Of a DNA stretch of 64,000 nucleotides, positions 35,695 to 46,778 are shown piece by piece (position 1 is the stretch's first letter; the number at the start of each line of letters is the position of its first letter). This DNA is from Steinernema hermaphroditum. Its lineage: Eukaryota; Nematoda; Chromadorea; Rhabditida; Steinernematidae. The DNA lies in assembly GCA_030435675.1 (NCBI GenBank), contig CM059624.1, positions 5,790,769 to 5,854,768 on the forward strand, read 5' to 3'. The position numbers and the translations under genes were made by a program. The notes under the pieces are model-generated. The model saw only the letters and a program-made list of their open reading frames with translations. It made no database searches and was not told the origin of the DNA.

Positions 35695-35788
35695 GCTGCA
35701 AAAGCCATTTCTCAAGACTCAACGCTCACTGATCACGTCAAGCTTCTGAGAGGAAAATTCCCATCGAGAGAGAATACAAAAATTAGTC

Positions 35789-36163
35789 ATGGGAATTGGC
35801 ACTTCACAGCTAGGTAAGCCAGTGACGTTGAGGTGTTTCCCTTCCTTAGGAGAACAACCTCAAATAAAACAATTAGGGACCTTTGACCACATACCAAGAA
35901 GCAACACGACTTCCACCGACTCAGGAGCATCGAGAATAAGTACAAAGGATAGTGCTCTAGTGCAAAAGACGACCAACCTCCGAGGAAAAGGTCAAGTGCG
36001 CTACAAACGGGAATTGCTCGGGGCAGTTACAAAGTGCTCGCCGCTACAAAATAATTGTCAAAAGCTCAACTTCCTTCTACATGGACCGCCCAGGCTGTTT
36101 ACCCCTTTCTGCTTAAATCCTAAAAACGCAATGAATAATGAACGAACGTCGTTTGCGCTATGA
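35789..36163 (+). CDS. Hypothetical protein, weak support
   Basis: A single-exon frame of 124 codons beginning MGIGTSQLGKPVTL, with Ser/Thr-rich middle (NTTSTDSGASRIST) and a Lys/Arg-rich centre. Gly2 could be myristoylated. There is a TATA box at a sensible distance and a 'gtcATGG' start context, but codon use is not biased like the secure genes, and no domain is recognised. Chance is a real possibility. Confidence 0.22.
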   Translation: MGIGTSQLGKPVTLRCFPSLGEQPQIKQLGTFDHIPRSNTTSTDSGASRISTKDSALVQKTTNLRGKGQVRYKRELLGAVTKCSPLQNNCQKLNFLLHGPPRLFTPFCLNPKNAMNNERTSFAL

Positions 36164-37140
36164 CGATAAGTCACTTAGACTGATTCAGTTGTGAGGTCAC
36201 AATAGAGCTCAATTGAAGTGGTGTTTGTCCTTTTCCACAATTACGAATAAGGTGACTGAAAGACGTATGGAGAAGGTAGTCATGCTCTTGAAGGGTGTTT
36301 GTAAATAGAACGGTATCTTGCAGTTGATAAAAATAGGGTTAACGTGCCATGGATTGTCTCATGTCTCATGGCTATAGCTAAAAGTAAACTGTGACAAAAG
36401 ACTGTTGTGTTTGTTGATGACGCTGCTCATCATAAACATCGAACTAAACCGTAATCATTGCTATGGTGGCCATGACGACAAACTCCCTTTGCGTGGGATT
36501 GGGATGCGATTGTGGAAAGTTCATTTAAATGTCTCTCAAAAGGTCGTAAGGAGCATTCTTAGAAGAGAACTACTTCTGTTAGCGGCAATTAAAACTGAAA
36601 TAGACTTACTCAGCTCTGCACTGTCTAATGTGTCCATCTAATTCCATGTATCGAGGTTAAAGTTCACACATGCGATCGCGTATCGTGGTCACGTGATAAG
36701 CTAAAGACCGTGGGTTTAGGTGGGTTCTTTGAAGAACCTTTCCTCTGTCGCAGAATTCTTAGAGCTCACATAGAAACTAAAGTTACCGAGCTGGAATGTT
36801 TTATCATATTTCTTCTCTCTTTGCAGAGGTTGTGAGCATAAAAATAGTCTAATTATAATGCAGGTACCGCATAAAAACAGCCGCACGGGAAACAGTTCCT
36901 GGAAAACGTACATAGAGAGTGGTCAACAACTCCATGAAACACTAAAAAGGCCGCTGAGCTGCGCTCTGAATAGGTCACTTAGAATTGACTACTTCCTTAT
37001 TGTTTTTTCGTCCCGCACTGTACGAAGCGGGCTTAAGAAAACATTGCAATCCACGACCTACAACTGTAATATAGGAAGACAATGTTTAGAGGATCGTACG
37101 TGATTGTATGACGCGAATAAAACAATAGTCGGCGAAAACT
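36164..37140. other. Gene-free stretch
   Basis: Short frames only; no supported feature recognised. Confidence 0.4.
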
Positions 37141-37400
37141 GATTGCAGACTTGAGCTACTTGGACGATTTGCGTCAAGCGCCAGGTAAACATAGCCTGAC
37201 AGCTGGCCTTCAAAATAAAGATGCTCTAGAATAGGGATGGAACTTACTTACCTCTGCTGTTCCGTGGCTTTATTGATTTATCTGCTCACGTATGAAATGT
37301 CGCTCTTCGCTTAGTAAGACCGATCGCCGACTTCATCTACATGGACGATTTACGTCAAGCGCCAGCCAAAATAAAGATGTTCCACAATAAGGCTATGTGA
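37141..37400. repeat. Direct repeat pair with GACGATTTrCGTCAAGCGCCAG
   Basis: 37141-37240 and 37321-37400 both contain a GACGATTTrCGTCAAGCGCC core, preceded by TAC(t/a)TG and followed by an AAAATAAAGATG block and an AATA(g)GG end. The second copy lacks ~25 bp present in the first. Confidence 0.6.
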
Positions 37401-37976
37401 CTATGAAACTATGAGCTATGAAACTCTCGCCTCCCATACCGGGAATGTTGCGTGTTCACGTGCCTAGCGCGCCTCATGATTTTTGAAAAAATTTTCAACA
37501 ACACAGGACAAGTATCTAATTAGAAGAAATATTCCTCTGTTTTAATCTCTCTATTCATCCAAGAATAGCCCAGCTGGCAGAACTTCTTGGCAAGAAGGTG
37601 AAACAACGGCTACCGGGGTTCCAGGCTTTCTAGGAGCCGGGACAATCATTGTGTCAACAACGACGGTCGAAAACGAACGAACGACAACTCAGCTCGTCCA
37701 AATGAACCTCAAAGACAACGCAACCGATCGCGACAACCCGACCGATCGCTGGGGACACATATGAAAGACTTTCGTTCAAAGCAAAGTGAATGATATTTAC
37801 GTGCTTCTACACGGATAGCCGCCATTAGTTACGACATTCGGGTTGGTGGCTATAAAAGAAATGAGCACTATTCCGCTGAAGATAAATGAAATTATGTTTT
37901 CAACTTCCATCGCCAAAGTAGATAAACCTTAGCAATAAAGCGAGTAAGTTACAGCTTCAAATACGGAGTGGAAATT

Positions 37977-38470
37977 AAAAAAATGTAATAAATATCACAT
38001 AAATCGACTGGCTTCCTAAAGACGACACAAAACGAAAGAAATAAAAAATACTCTCAAAGGAACTGTTCAACCGTTGTAGCCGCTCTACCGCTTATCTTCT
38101 AGAAAGTCCTTAGTCGCCGGCTTTGGCGTCGAGCACAGCCCTAGAGTCGGAGGAAGTGATTATATGGTTTGTAAAGGCATCGGAGATGAGAACACTGATT
38201 CTGGTAGAGATACAGACGGTGACGCGCAGCGAACAGAGCTGGAGGCGGCGTAGGCTTCGGGGTTGTAGCGGTGTCTCAGTTTCACGTGGTGGCGCGGGTA
38301 AAGTTCGAAGATCTCATTAGCAGTAAGCCGAGTTAGTTAGACGCATGGCAAAGACACAATTATGGAGAGGAAATTTAAAAAGTGTAATGAATATCACAAT
38401 GGCCTAAAGACGACAAACAGTGAAGTGACTGCTCTCTAAAGAACTGTTCAACCGTTGTAACCGCTCTACG
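37977..38470. repeat. Direct repeat pair with AACTGTTCAACCGTTGTA core
   Basis: 37977-38096 and 38370-38470 share ATGTAATrAATATCACA, CTAAAGACGACA, and (a)AAGrAACTGTTCAACCGTTG followed by TArCCGCTCTAC. Copies are ~390 bp apart and differ by small indels. Confidence 0.65.
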
Positions 38471-40930
38471 GTGTAGAATCGCCGTGCAGGACACAAACAA
38501 GACACTACAAAAGGCACGAGTAAGCGTCTATCCACCCGACTCATTTCTGGCAAACCGAGCGATCGCCGCCGACACAAAATTGAAGAGCAATTAGACGTTT
38601 AATTAGGTGTTTTTTAGCGTACCGGTTGTTTTGGAAACATCGAAGAGATACGAGATATCACTGCAGCTTTTCTGAACTCAAAAACGCAAATGCAAATAGC
38701 TACTACAGGAAACACACGATTCAGACTGATACGGCAGCAATTTGTTGGCAAAAATTATTAACTTACTCTCAGCTATCTAGCGGTTTTCGAAGTAACGACC
38801 GACAATAACGATTATATTGACCAAAGGTCAAGACAGTTACACTTAATTCATTTCTTATTATCGGTCTAACTAGATGAACACCTGCTTCGATTAAATTTTC
38901 GTGACAAAGCGCTCACACGCGAGGCGAGCTCTTTCGTCACAGATTCATGTTGTAGCACTAACGGTCGAAATTCGATCGCTTTTCAAAGAAAATGAAGCTG
39001 TTTGTAAATAGCAAGAGTTATGAGAAAGTAAAGAGAACGTGACTCTGTGGAAGGGATGCCGAACAACAGGCGGATAAGTATCCTGTTTGCGCAGAGTAAA
39101 TTGGTCCTTTCCTAAAGGACAGCGATCTCTGAGTCCGAACGGTTACAAAATAAGCAATTTAGCACCAAATGTCCTCCCATTAAGAAGGGTAAAGGGTGCA
39201 GTTAAGGGATATCATTCAATCATCAAAAAGGCCACGTTTCGATATGAGAACAGATTTTCCATTGGTGAAGGACTATGCGTAAGAAGGCATATCATCGGAC
39301 GATGATTTTTGAAACAGCGTTCCAGCACTGTTGTCTTCCTTTCCAGCCAAGAAAAGCGCACAGCTCACAGAAGTGCCTGATCGAAAATCAAAAAACGAAT
39401 TGGTTTTTGAATATTTAACTCAAACTCATGGCAATAACAGCGTGTTTACCGCGTGCTTCAAATGAAGAATCAACGCAACGGGTTCAGCTTGAAGCGGGCG
39501 GAAAGCACTCTCAGCAAAAGGTGCATGTCCACCACAAAACACAAACAGAACTCTTGAGTTCTCCCACGACATTGCTGAGGGAACCTCAGGACGCACCACC
39601 TTCCCGCGAACCTCAAAGTACATATAAACTGGCAAAATGGAGTATTTTTCGATCACCGGCACTTATAAGTAGATTTCAGGAAAAGCAGTCTAGACGACTG
39701 GCGAAGACAGCTGTAGTCACTGACATAAGGCGGAGGACGGGCCAGGACGGCAAGCTGACCAGGTGCACGCGATAATTGCGCGTCCTGGAATGAGCTCGTT
39801 TGGGAATTTGGCGTGTAATGCAATCGTATCGATGTTGCATGAGTGAGAGGCCGACAAGCACGTGTCGGGAACGATTCTAGGGAACGCCTCATTTTGCAAT
39901 TCGGAAATTCGGAAAGGACAGGAATATTTTGAGTCTACCGATGCAAAAATTCCGTTCAATTCATAAAAGACTAGACATCAAGATCGAGGCATTGTGCATG
40001 AACTTTTACAGGCTAAAATTACATTTGGACCCTGGCCAGCATACCCCGCGGAAGCACAAAACTCCGACACAGAGTTGCGTCCTAACTTTGTCAAACGGAA
40101 AAGTGCACAGAAATCGGATAGCAACACCATATAAAAACCATCTCCACTTGATTCGGAATACTATGCCGACTCACAAACAGGTGGATTGTCCACTACTAGT
40201 GCCCATAAAAATAAACTGATTCCGAAAAATCCCAAATTTAGAAAGTTTTTTCGCGAAGTAGCACAGCTGTCCACCGGGCACAACTTGGCGCGCCCTCTCT
40301 CAGAGATTAACACAATCACTGGAAGAGTTCGCGTCACGTCACCAAAAGCGCAAACAGAGATTCGCACGTAACTTCGGCGATAAATAGTTTTGAGCAAATG
40401 CTGGGTGAGGATTTGACGCAGCAAACATCAGAGACGGAACGATTTCCAACCAGCAGACATTAGGGAAATGGCTATTATTTTGTTTGGCACAGTTTTTGGC
40501 TCTTTGATTAGATTAATTACGGCAGAGCAAAAACAAAATATCCTGATTATTCCCGTGTTTCGCTTTGCGTCACATTCGGTGCCTGCCTTTGATTGCGTAG
40601 ATCAGCACTTGTTGTGAAAGATTCGGTGGGGACGCTTTTTAGCATTTGTCTTTCAGAATGAATGACGCACTCGAAGGCGGTGATCTTATCGGCTACTGTG
40701 TATTGGAGAGGGGCAGAGATTGAATAGGTGAAGGCGTAGACGGTGGAGCACAGCTAACTGAGCAGTTTCGGTCTTCAGTGCATCTGGCAGCGTAGATGTC
40801 GGAGTTTCAGAGCATTTATGGCGGCTTCTTATCGAGAAGATCAATCTGTACTAGGAGCACAGCGAACTGTCAGGTTTGTTTTTTTGAGCATGGAAACAAT
40901 TCAGTGTGTATTGTGAGTTTTGACTGTTTC
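38471..40930. other. Gene-free stretch
   Basis: A 115-codon frame at 39428-39775 is basic and low in hydrophobic residues with no recognisable domain; I do not call it. Nothing else is seen. Confidence 0.35.
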
Positions 40931-41059
40931 ATTTGTATCCCTTTGACATCGCAGAGAAAATAAAAAAACGAACATTTTCAATGTTTCATTTCAATAATCT
41001 AGGGGAGGACCGATGGAATGAACCGCGGAACCGATGGAATGACGAATTCACGAAGAAAG

Positions 41060-41245
41060 CTGGCCCCGAAGGCGCTCCTGGACAGCCTCGAGTTCCCGAA
41101 AAGTACGGAGAAACTGGAACTCTCTGTCCTCCTGGCCTTTCGAGTTGTTGGAGTCAACGGGCATACTGTCCTTACCCTCCTCGTACTGGCGAGATTATCA
41201 AGAACGAGCCTGAAGTGCAGGGCAACAGCCGTCGTCTTGTTTAAG
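41060..41245 (+). pseudogene. Collagen C-terminal relic
   Basis: The frame reads AGPEGAPGQPRVPEKYGETG, then TLCPPG and, further on, YCPYPPRTGE. This resembles the end of a nematode cuticle collagen: Gly-X-Y triplets, then a Cys-containing end such as YCPCPPRTG. Several obligatory glycines are replaced (GVPGKD expected where RVPEKY stands) and the frame slips before the last motif. No N-terminal half is present nearby. This is a decayed copy. Confidence 0.5.
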
Positions 41246-41446
41246 TGATGCTAGATTGATTTCGATGAAAAGAAAATATTAAAAACGAGAATAAATCGTT
41301 TCACATTCGTATGTTTGTGTATACCATTTCACTCAGATCTAATAGAATTGGAAAATATAACGATAAGATGGTTAAATGAAGTGGATCAGAGCAGTCGCGT
41401 ACATAACCTTCATTCCAAGCAACAAAAGTAGGAAACACAAAACAAT

Positions 41447-41517
41447 TGCATCGGCCGGGAATCGAACCCGGGCCGCCCGCGTGGCAGGCGAGCATTCTAC
41501 CACTGAACCACCGATGC
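41447..41517 (-). tRNA. tRNA-Gly (GCC)
   Basis: A 71-nt cloverleaf read on the minus strand: acceptor GCATCGG/CCGATGC with discriminator A, D-arm with TTCAGTGGT, anticodon loop CTGCCAC (anticodon GCC) in a CTCGC/GCGGG-type stem, and perfect T-arm CCGGGTTCGATTCCCGG. All arms pair, so it looks functional. Confidence 0.95.
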
Positions 41518-41559
41518 TTGTTAATCTTTAGAACAGAGATTGTACATACCTCGACCAGC

Positions 41560-41826
41560 CTCGAATTCTCGCATGTTTTCGAAAATACTGCCTGATAGAG
41601 TTGGTTCGCTCGAGAGATCATCCCATGGACCCCTTGTAGCCCTTGTGGCCCGGTGCGTCCAGAATCGTGAAACATTTCCTCTGAGTCTCGAAAGAGGTAC
41701 GTCGATATTCGTTTCCGCGTTCTTCGGCACTCTGGTCGAGTGACCACGATGCCCTCTCTGGCCTCTCGTTTGTACTTGTCTAGCGTTCGCTGATCTGCCG
41801 CTGAGGTACATGTCCTTCCGAGGCAT
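41560..41826 (-). pseudogene. Possible collagen-like relic
   Basis: On the minus strand a 101-codon frame has RGQRGHRGH near its start. In the neighbouring frame a little downstream lies GRTGPQGLQGVHG, four Gly-X-Y triplets. A frameshift between them would be needed. The segments are short and could be chance, but they lie within 350 bp of the plus-strand collagen relic. Confidence 0.3.
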
Positions 41827-42966
41827 TGTATAAATCGCTGCCCGTAAACGCGGCCCGCATTCGTTTAAACCTACATGTTGGGTTGTGTTAAAATAAATTT
41901 CTTACACATATGTTGAGGGGTAAAGAGGCTAAAAGAGAAACGCATCGGGCCGCGGTTTATACATTGGTGCGGCCGGGCCGCTGCTTAAACGTCCTTCTGA
42001 ACACTTTCTCAATGGTGCAACCGGAACTGATTTGGCATCAATGACAATTAGCAAATTATAGAGCTCTAGTACATAGCGGTAGCGTGTCCAATCAATTACC
42101 GTTTCCTTGTATTACTTCGGGACCGCGCATCGGGGTCACGTTTCGAGGGTGCAAATATGCCCACAAGGAGAGCTCGTATTGCTGATCACGAAGCCAGTTT
42201 CTGAGTATCTGCATGCTTATCTATATTTATGTATAGCAGGAAGCCGTGCAACCGCATATCGATTCAATTATCTTGCGTTTCCTCAAACCTCTATATTTTC
42301 CCCGTTTCTATGTTTCCAATTGATGAAATATTCGCTGGTGCGAAGAAATTACTTATGTTTTTAGGACACCCACGACTAACAAAGCTTCCCTCTCATCTCC
42401 TACGAGCCGTAAATATTATATGTATTTATAATAAGTGTACCCTTTCAGTTCCATCGTCCTGTCTGTATTTTCGTCTGGACATGCCTGCACTCTCCCGAAC
42501 TAGAAACCTCAGTAAATCACGGGACACAAGGTTCGTCGTCTGATCAAGGTAATCACATGTTACATGTTTTCCTTCCGTGAGTGCATAATTAACCACGCTT
42601 CACCGCAACAACAAGTCCAATCACTCGACCGAGTCCCAAAAGACACGAAGTGTCTGGGAAGGCCACCTTGTGTGCTGTTCCAAGAAAGATGACATATGGC
42701 GCTACAACAAAAATGGCCTTTTGTAAATGCTATTTGAACTTCTTCCGGCTTCTCGTACATTCCTGGTTAATTGTCCTATTGGCGATATGTCTAGAGACGT
42801 TCCTATAATTATACGCTTTGGCCAAATCGTGACTACCATGATTCAGCTTCGTATGATTCGTAGGCGATCCACCTAGTTCCGTTGTTGAGGGCCAAATTCC
42901 GGCTACCGTCCGTGTGTGAATAGAAAGACAAGCGTTTAAATGTTCTGTTTTCATCTTTTGTTATGA

Positions 42967-43047
42967 AGAGACGGATTATCGAAGTGCAGCGATTATCTCC
43001 ATAACCATGGGTGTCTTTCAGTCTTCCCAGTCGCCTTGCTCCTAGCT
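42967..43047 (+). promoter_or_regulatory. Upstream block shared by the two tandem Srt genes
   Basis: The ~80 bp before the first receptor recur before the second (46701-46778) with only a few changes, starting GAAGAGACGGATTATCGAAG and ending with a CTCCTAGCT just before the ATG. Both contain pyrimidine tracts ending in CAG or TAG, possible leader acceptors. Shared regulation is likely. Confidence 0.5.
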
Positions 43048-44470
43048 ATGCAGCTGCCGCACTGTCTCCCCTCTGGACAGGTAGACGTTCACAAAGAAGA
43101 CTACGAGGAGAACCGAAATGCCTTCATCGGAATGCTCTACATCTTGCTGGGCTTCGTTTTCATCAGCTTCAACCTAATTATGTTGACAGCAATCACGTGA
43201 GTTCTTTTCCGTCAAGATTTCTGTGCACAGGTATTTCTTAGAAAATTCATTTGAACGTGTTTTTATAAGTTCATCAATTATGATATCACTTTGCATAGCA
43301 CAAGTATAAGCTGAATTATTCCAGAAGACATCCACTCATCAACCACGCCTGCTTCAAACTCCTAACCATCGTGTCCTTTTTCGACCTTCTCAACCTCCTC
43401 ATCTCACTTCCTTTCTCGGGAACTCTCTCCCTCCTGAAGCTCAACCACTGCAACAGCGGTCGATGGATCACCACTGCAGGATACATATGCATGATCAGCT
43501 GGACAGCATACTGCGCCGCGTCCCAGGTGCTGGCACTGAATCGATTGCTCGAATTCTGGAACAAACCCCTCTGCAACACTCTTTTCCGACGCAGTAGAGC
43601 CTGGGTTTGGCTGGCAGTCCCCACAGTCTACTGTGTCGCCCTCAATGGATTCGGCCAGGCGCCCTTCTACTTCTACGACCCATACGGAGGAGGATGGGTT
43701 TTCAACGCGTATGATCGAGGAGCGGTAAGTCAGAGAGACTTTCTTTGAACTAGAGAATTACATCAAGAATTTCGCTCTTGTTTTCTTACCTGAAGGCCCA
43801 TGGTTAGCTTTTCTGCTTACGTTCCCTAGAACGATTTCCGCTCTTTGGCTGTTTATCTCCACCACCACGATTACAATTAGATGACGAAGGCATAAAAACG
43901 CTCCGAAAATTCACCTAAAGTAAATATTGAACAAAGCGCCGATCACATTATTTGAAATAGCTTTCCGTTTGCAGCCCAACTACGTGATGCTTATCAACAA
44001 CTACTTCAAATTCGTCTACCTCATCGTCGTTTACATATCTATGCTCTACTTGATGTACAGAAAAATATCAAGAGGCGACAAAATAAGCAGTTTGCAGAAG
44101 AGCGTAAGTTGCTGCACAACCCTTATCACAGTAATATTTATGTCCTTCAGGTCGCCCTCCAATGCCTCGCCGTCTCTATGGTCAGCGGCTTCGCCACTCT
44201 TGTGTATCCGTGCATCCAGTACCTTCCAAAGTCGAGCACCAAATATGCGCCGTTGATAGGGCAACTTCTTTGGGTTGCGTCCAATGGTATCCCTTCGAAA
44301 ATTGTATAAAATGTACACATGGCTATTCAGCTGCCACATCGATCGTATACCTTACGGCGAACCGAAGCGTTAGACGCAATGTGGGACGGATGCTGGGCAT
44401 GGCCGAAGACACAGCCGGGGAACACACCAATTCTGTTGGAGCTGCCTTGAATGAATCGATTCATCGATGA
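43048..44470 (+). CDS. Srt-type seven-transmembrane chemoreceptor (tandem copy 1)
   Basis: Five exons (43048-43196, 43325-43724, 43975-44103, 44151-44286, 44331-44470) give 317 residues. Seven hydrophobic spans are visible, from FIGMLYILLGFVFISFNLIM to SIVYLTANRSVR. Family-type landmarks are RHPLINHACFKLL after span 1, AYCAASQVLALNRLLE at the end of span 3, PFYFYDPYGGGWVF in the second extracellular loop and the terminal LWVASNxxTSIVYLTANRS. Nematode Srt receptors are GPCRs of chemosensory neurons that couple to sensory G-alpha subunits, such as those encoded at 5.7-9.0 and 30.3-33.4 kb. The last intron (44 nt) is absent in the neighbouring paralogue. Two exon tracts are identical to copy 2. 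Confidence 0.9.
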
Positions 44471-44609
44471 CTATTCTGTAGAAAAAATAAAAAATATTCG
44501 AAATTTTTCTGTGCAAGAAGAACAGGGTAATCACCGTATGGTGGGGTATTTGTACGTTCCGGGATAATTACGTCTTCAGGATGACCTTTCTGAGACTAAC
44601 TTGGGGAAG
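44471..44609. other. 3' flank of Srt copy 1
   Basis: AATAAAAAATAT lies just after the stop codon and should serve as poly(A) signal. Confidence 0.4.
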
Positions 44610-44782
44610 ATCAAGAACCGCCAAACAGACACAGCCGCCAGAATAAAAACCGCCAGCATCATACCGATCTCCTGTGTTAATAACGGCGAGTATTACACTT
44701 AATCAACTGACATCAAGAAAATCAACGTCAACTTAGGGAATCATTATGCTTTGGCGGTATTGTCCGTTTGGCGATTCTTGAT
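44610..44782. repeat. Inverted repeat element (~170 bp)
   Basis: The left arm ATCAAGAACCGCCAAACAGA at 44610 is mirrored by the right arm ending at 44782, with reverse complement ATCAAGAATCGCCAAACGGA. Arms extend ~36 bp (…AGCAT side). No clear target duplication was found. It may be a solo MITE or a hairpin in the 3' flank of receptor copy 1. Confidence 0.6.
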
Positions 44783-46700
44783 TTGTCGGTTTTGTCCGGG
44801 TGCCAATAAAAAGATGCCAGTTTTCCCAGTATAGAAATACGTCAAACCTGGTCAGTGACCACCTACTATTCGATGGAATACAAAAGATTGGAATGCGCTC
44901 TTGGACAAAAGAATCGTTGCACTCGTCTACGGATTCTGAAAGTCATTTAATTCATGATTTGTGTGATGTTACTTGAGATTTTTCGTAGTTTCACAAAAAC
45001 CTAAGCGTCAGATAGGCAATAATGCAACAGCGTCGCTGAATGGTGGTTAATCACTTGTACGGGGAGCGCTTGCCGTTGAGGGTCGCTAAGCGTCTAAGCC
45101 AATCCTAGACAAGACCTTGAGCCAAGACACTAGTGTGCGAACCGCAAAACAGACGCCCCAAAAATCCTGAATTCAAGTCCGATTACGGTAGTGGCACTAT
45201 TCCCCGAACCAACACTTTTTTGGTTGTTTTGTATGACGTTTGTGCTTAAATCTCTTTATACTTTTTGATAGTCTTGATAGGTCGTCGAGTCTTTCACACG
45301 AGTTAAAAGAAAACGTGTGGAGGGAGCCTCGCCTTAACCACATCCGCAATAACTGAAGGCACCATATGGTAATATGTCCGCTAGTGACGCATGTACCTTT
45401 TTTTCTACATCGCTGCATGTGATCTGGATCTCCGGCATGATTCAATCAACAACCCGGTGTAAAACCCAAGTGAGCCACCGGAAAGCGCTTCTGCGTGGTG
45501 TCGTTTGCATCGGTAGCACAACGGGAAAAGGTGTATGTTCGTTCAACGAACCAATTGTGCGTGAATACATTTCCGATGTGGATATGAGTATGCGTATGCG
45601 CACTGCGCGTCACCACTCTGTTGGCCTCATCAATGCTCACTGAAAATGAAGATGCGTAATACTCAAAGAAGAAAAGTGCGTAACGTCGCTGATATGGATG
45701 GAGATATGGAATAGAACCAAAGTCCACCAAAACCCGTCGGAGCTAAGTCTTGATCGTCATCCAAATGATTTTGTCTGACTCCGTTTATTTAACAGCTTCT
45801 TCTCAATTTTCTCGTAGCTGTGCCTACATGTACCTCAAACTCAAGATAAGTCTGTTCTGGAACTCACATGTATATTCAGGATGTTCCAGAAGAAAACACC
45901 TAGACAGCAGTCTCACAAGCCATTTTCGGCAGCTTTTTGACAGGAAAGGAAGGACGGATAGGCAGCATTTTCAAATGTGAGACCGGTCGGAAAATTGTTT
46001 TTTTTTTATTTTGGCAAATCTTCTATTCCATACAACTTGTTCCCAATGCCAAAATCTCCAACGTCTTTTTGCGTCAGAGGGCCGTCGTCCTTGAAGACCT
46101 TGGCTAGTCATCAGCGTGTGACGGCATCAGTTCAGTCCGTGATGTTTGAAACAAAGGCGCGTAATGGCATCCGCTACACCTCATTGCGCCTATAACATAT
46201 CATCGAAACTCCGAAGAGCTTCAATTCACCCCTCCCTCCCTCCTTTTGACGACAACAACAACAGCAACACTATGTAACTCGGGCTCGGTTGTCTTGGAGG
46301 CCGAACTTGATGTTCAGCTATTGCAACTTGAACTAATTTCTGATCATTTGCCCTTACGCACATGCCCTCTTTACAACATTTGTATAATCCTAGATTTCAT
46401 TCATAATCTTGAGGTGCACTTGGTGATCACTGTTCCGACCACAGTGACTAACAATGACCTGTGATACAAGTGCGTCTTCAATGAAAACAATGTCCGCGAT
46501 ACATAGACATTCGTAAAATTATATGTTTTCAGAGGTTGCTGTCTTTTTTCGTCAGTTGTTATTGCCCAGTGAAATACGTGCATCCCAAATGGTTCCGCGT
46601 GCTTTCGACGGACACCGTAGGGTGGAGTTCCGGTTGTGATTTCTTTTCAAATGTCTACCGTTCTCAGTACGCGTGCTTTGTTTATGTGTTTTATAGTCGT
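44783..46700. other. Gene-free stretch between tandem receptors
   Basis: Frames are under 100 codons with no motif. Nothing further is seen. Confidence 0.4.
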
Positions 46701-46778
46701 GAAGAGACGGATTATCGAAGTGCAGCGATTATCTTCATAACCACTGGTGTCTTTTAGTCTCCCCAGTTGCTCCTAGCT

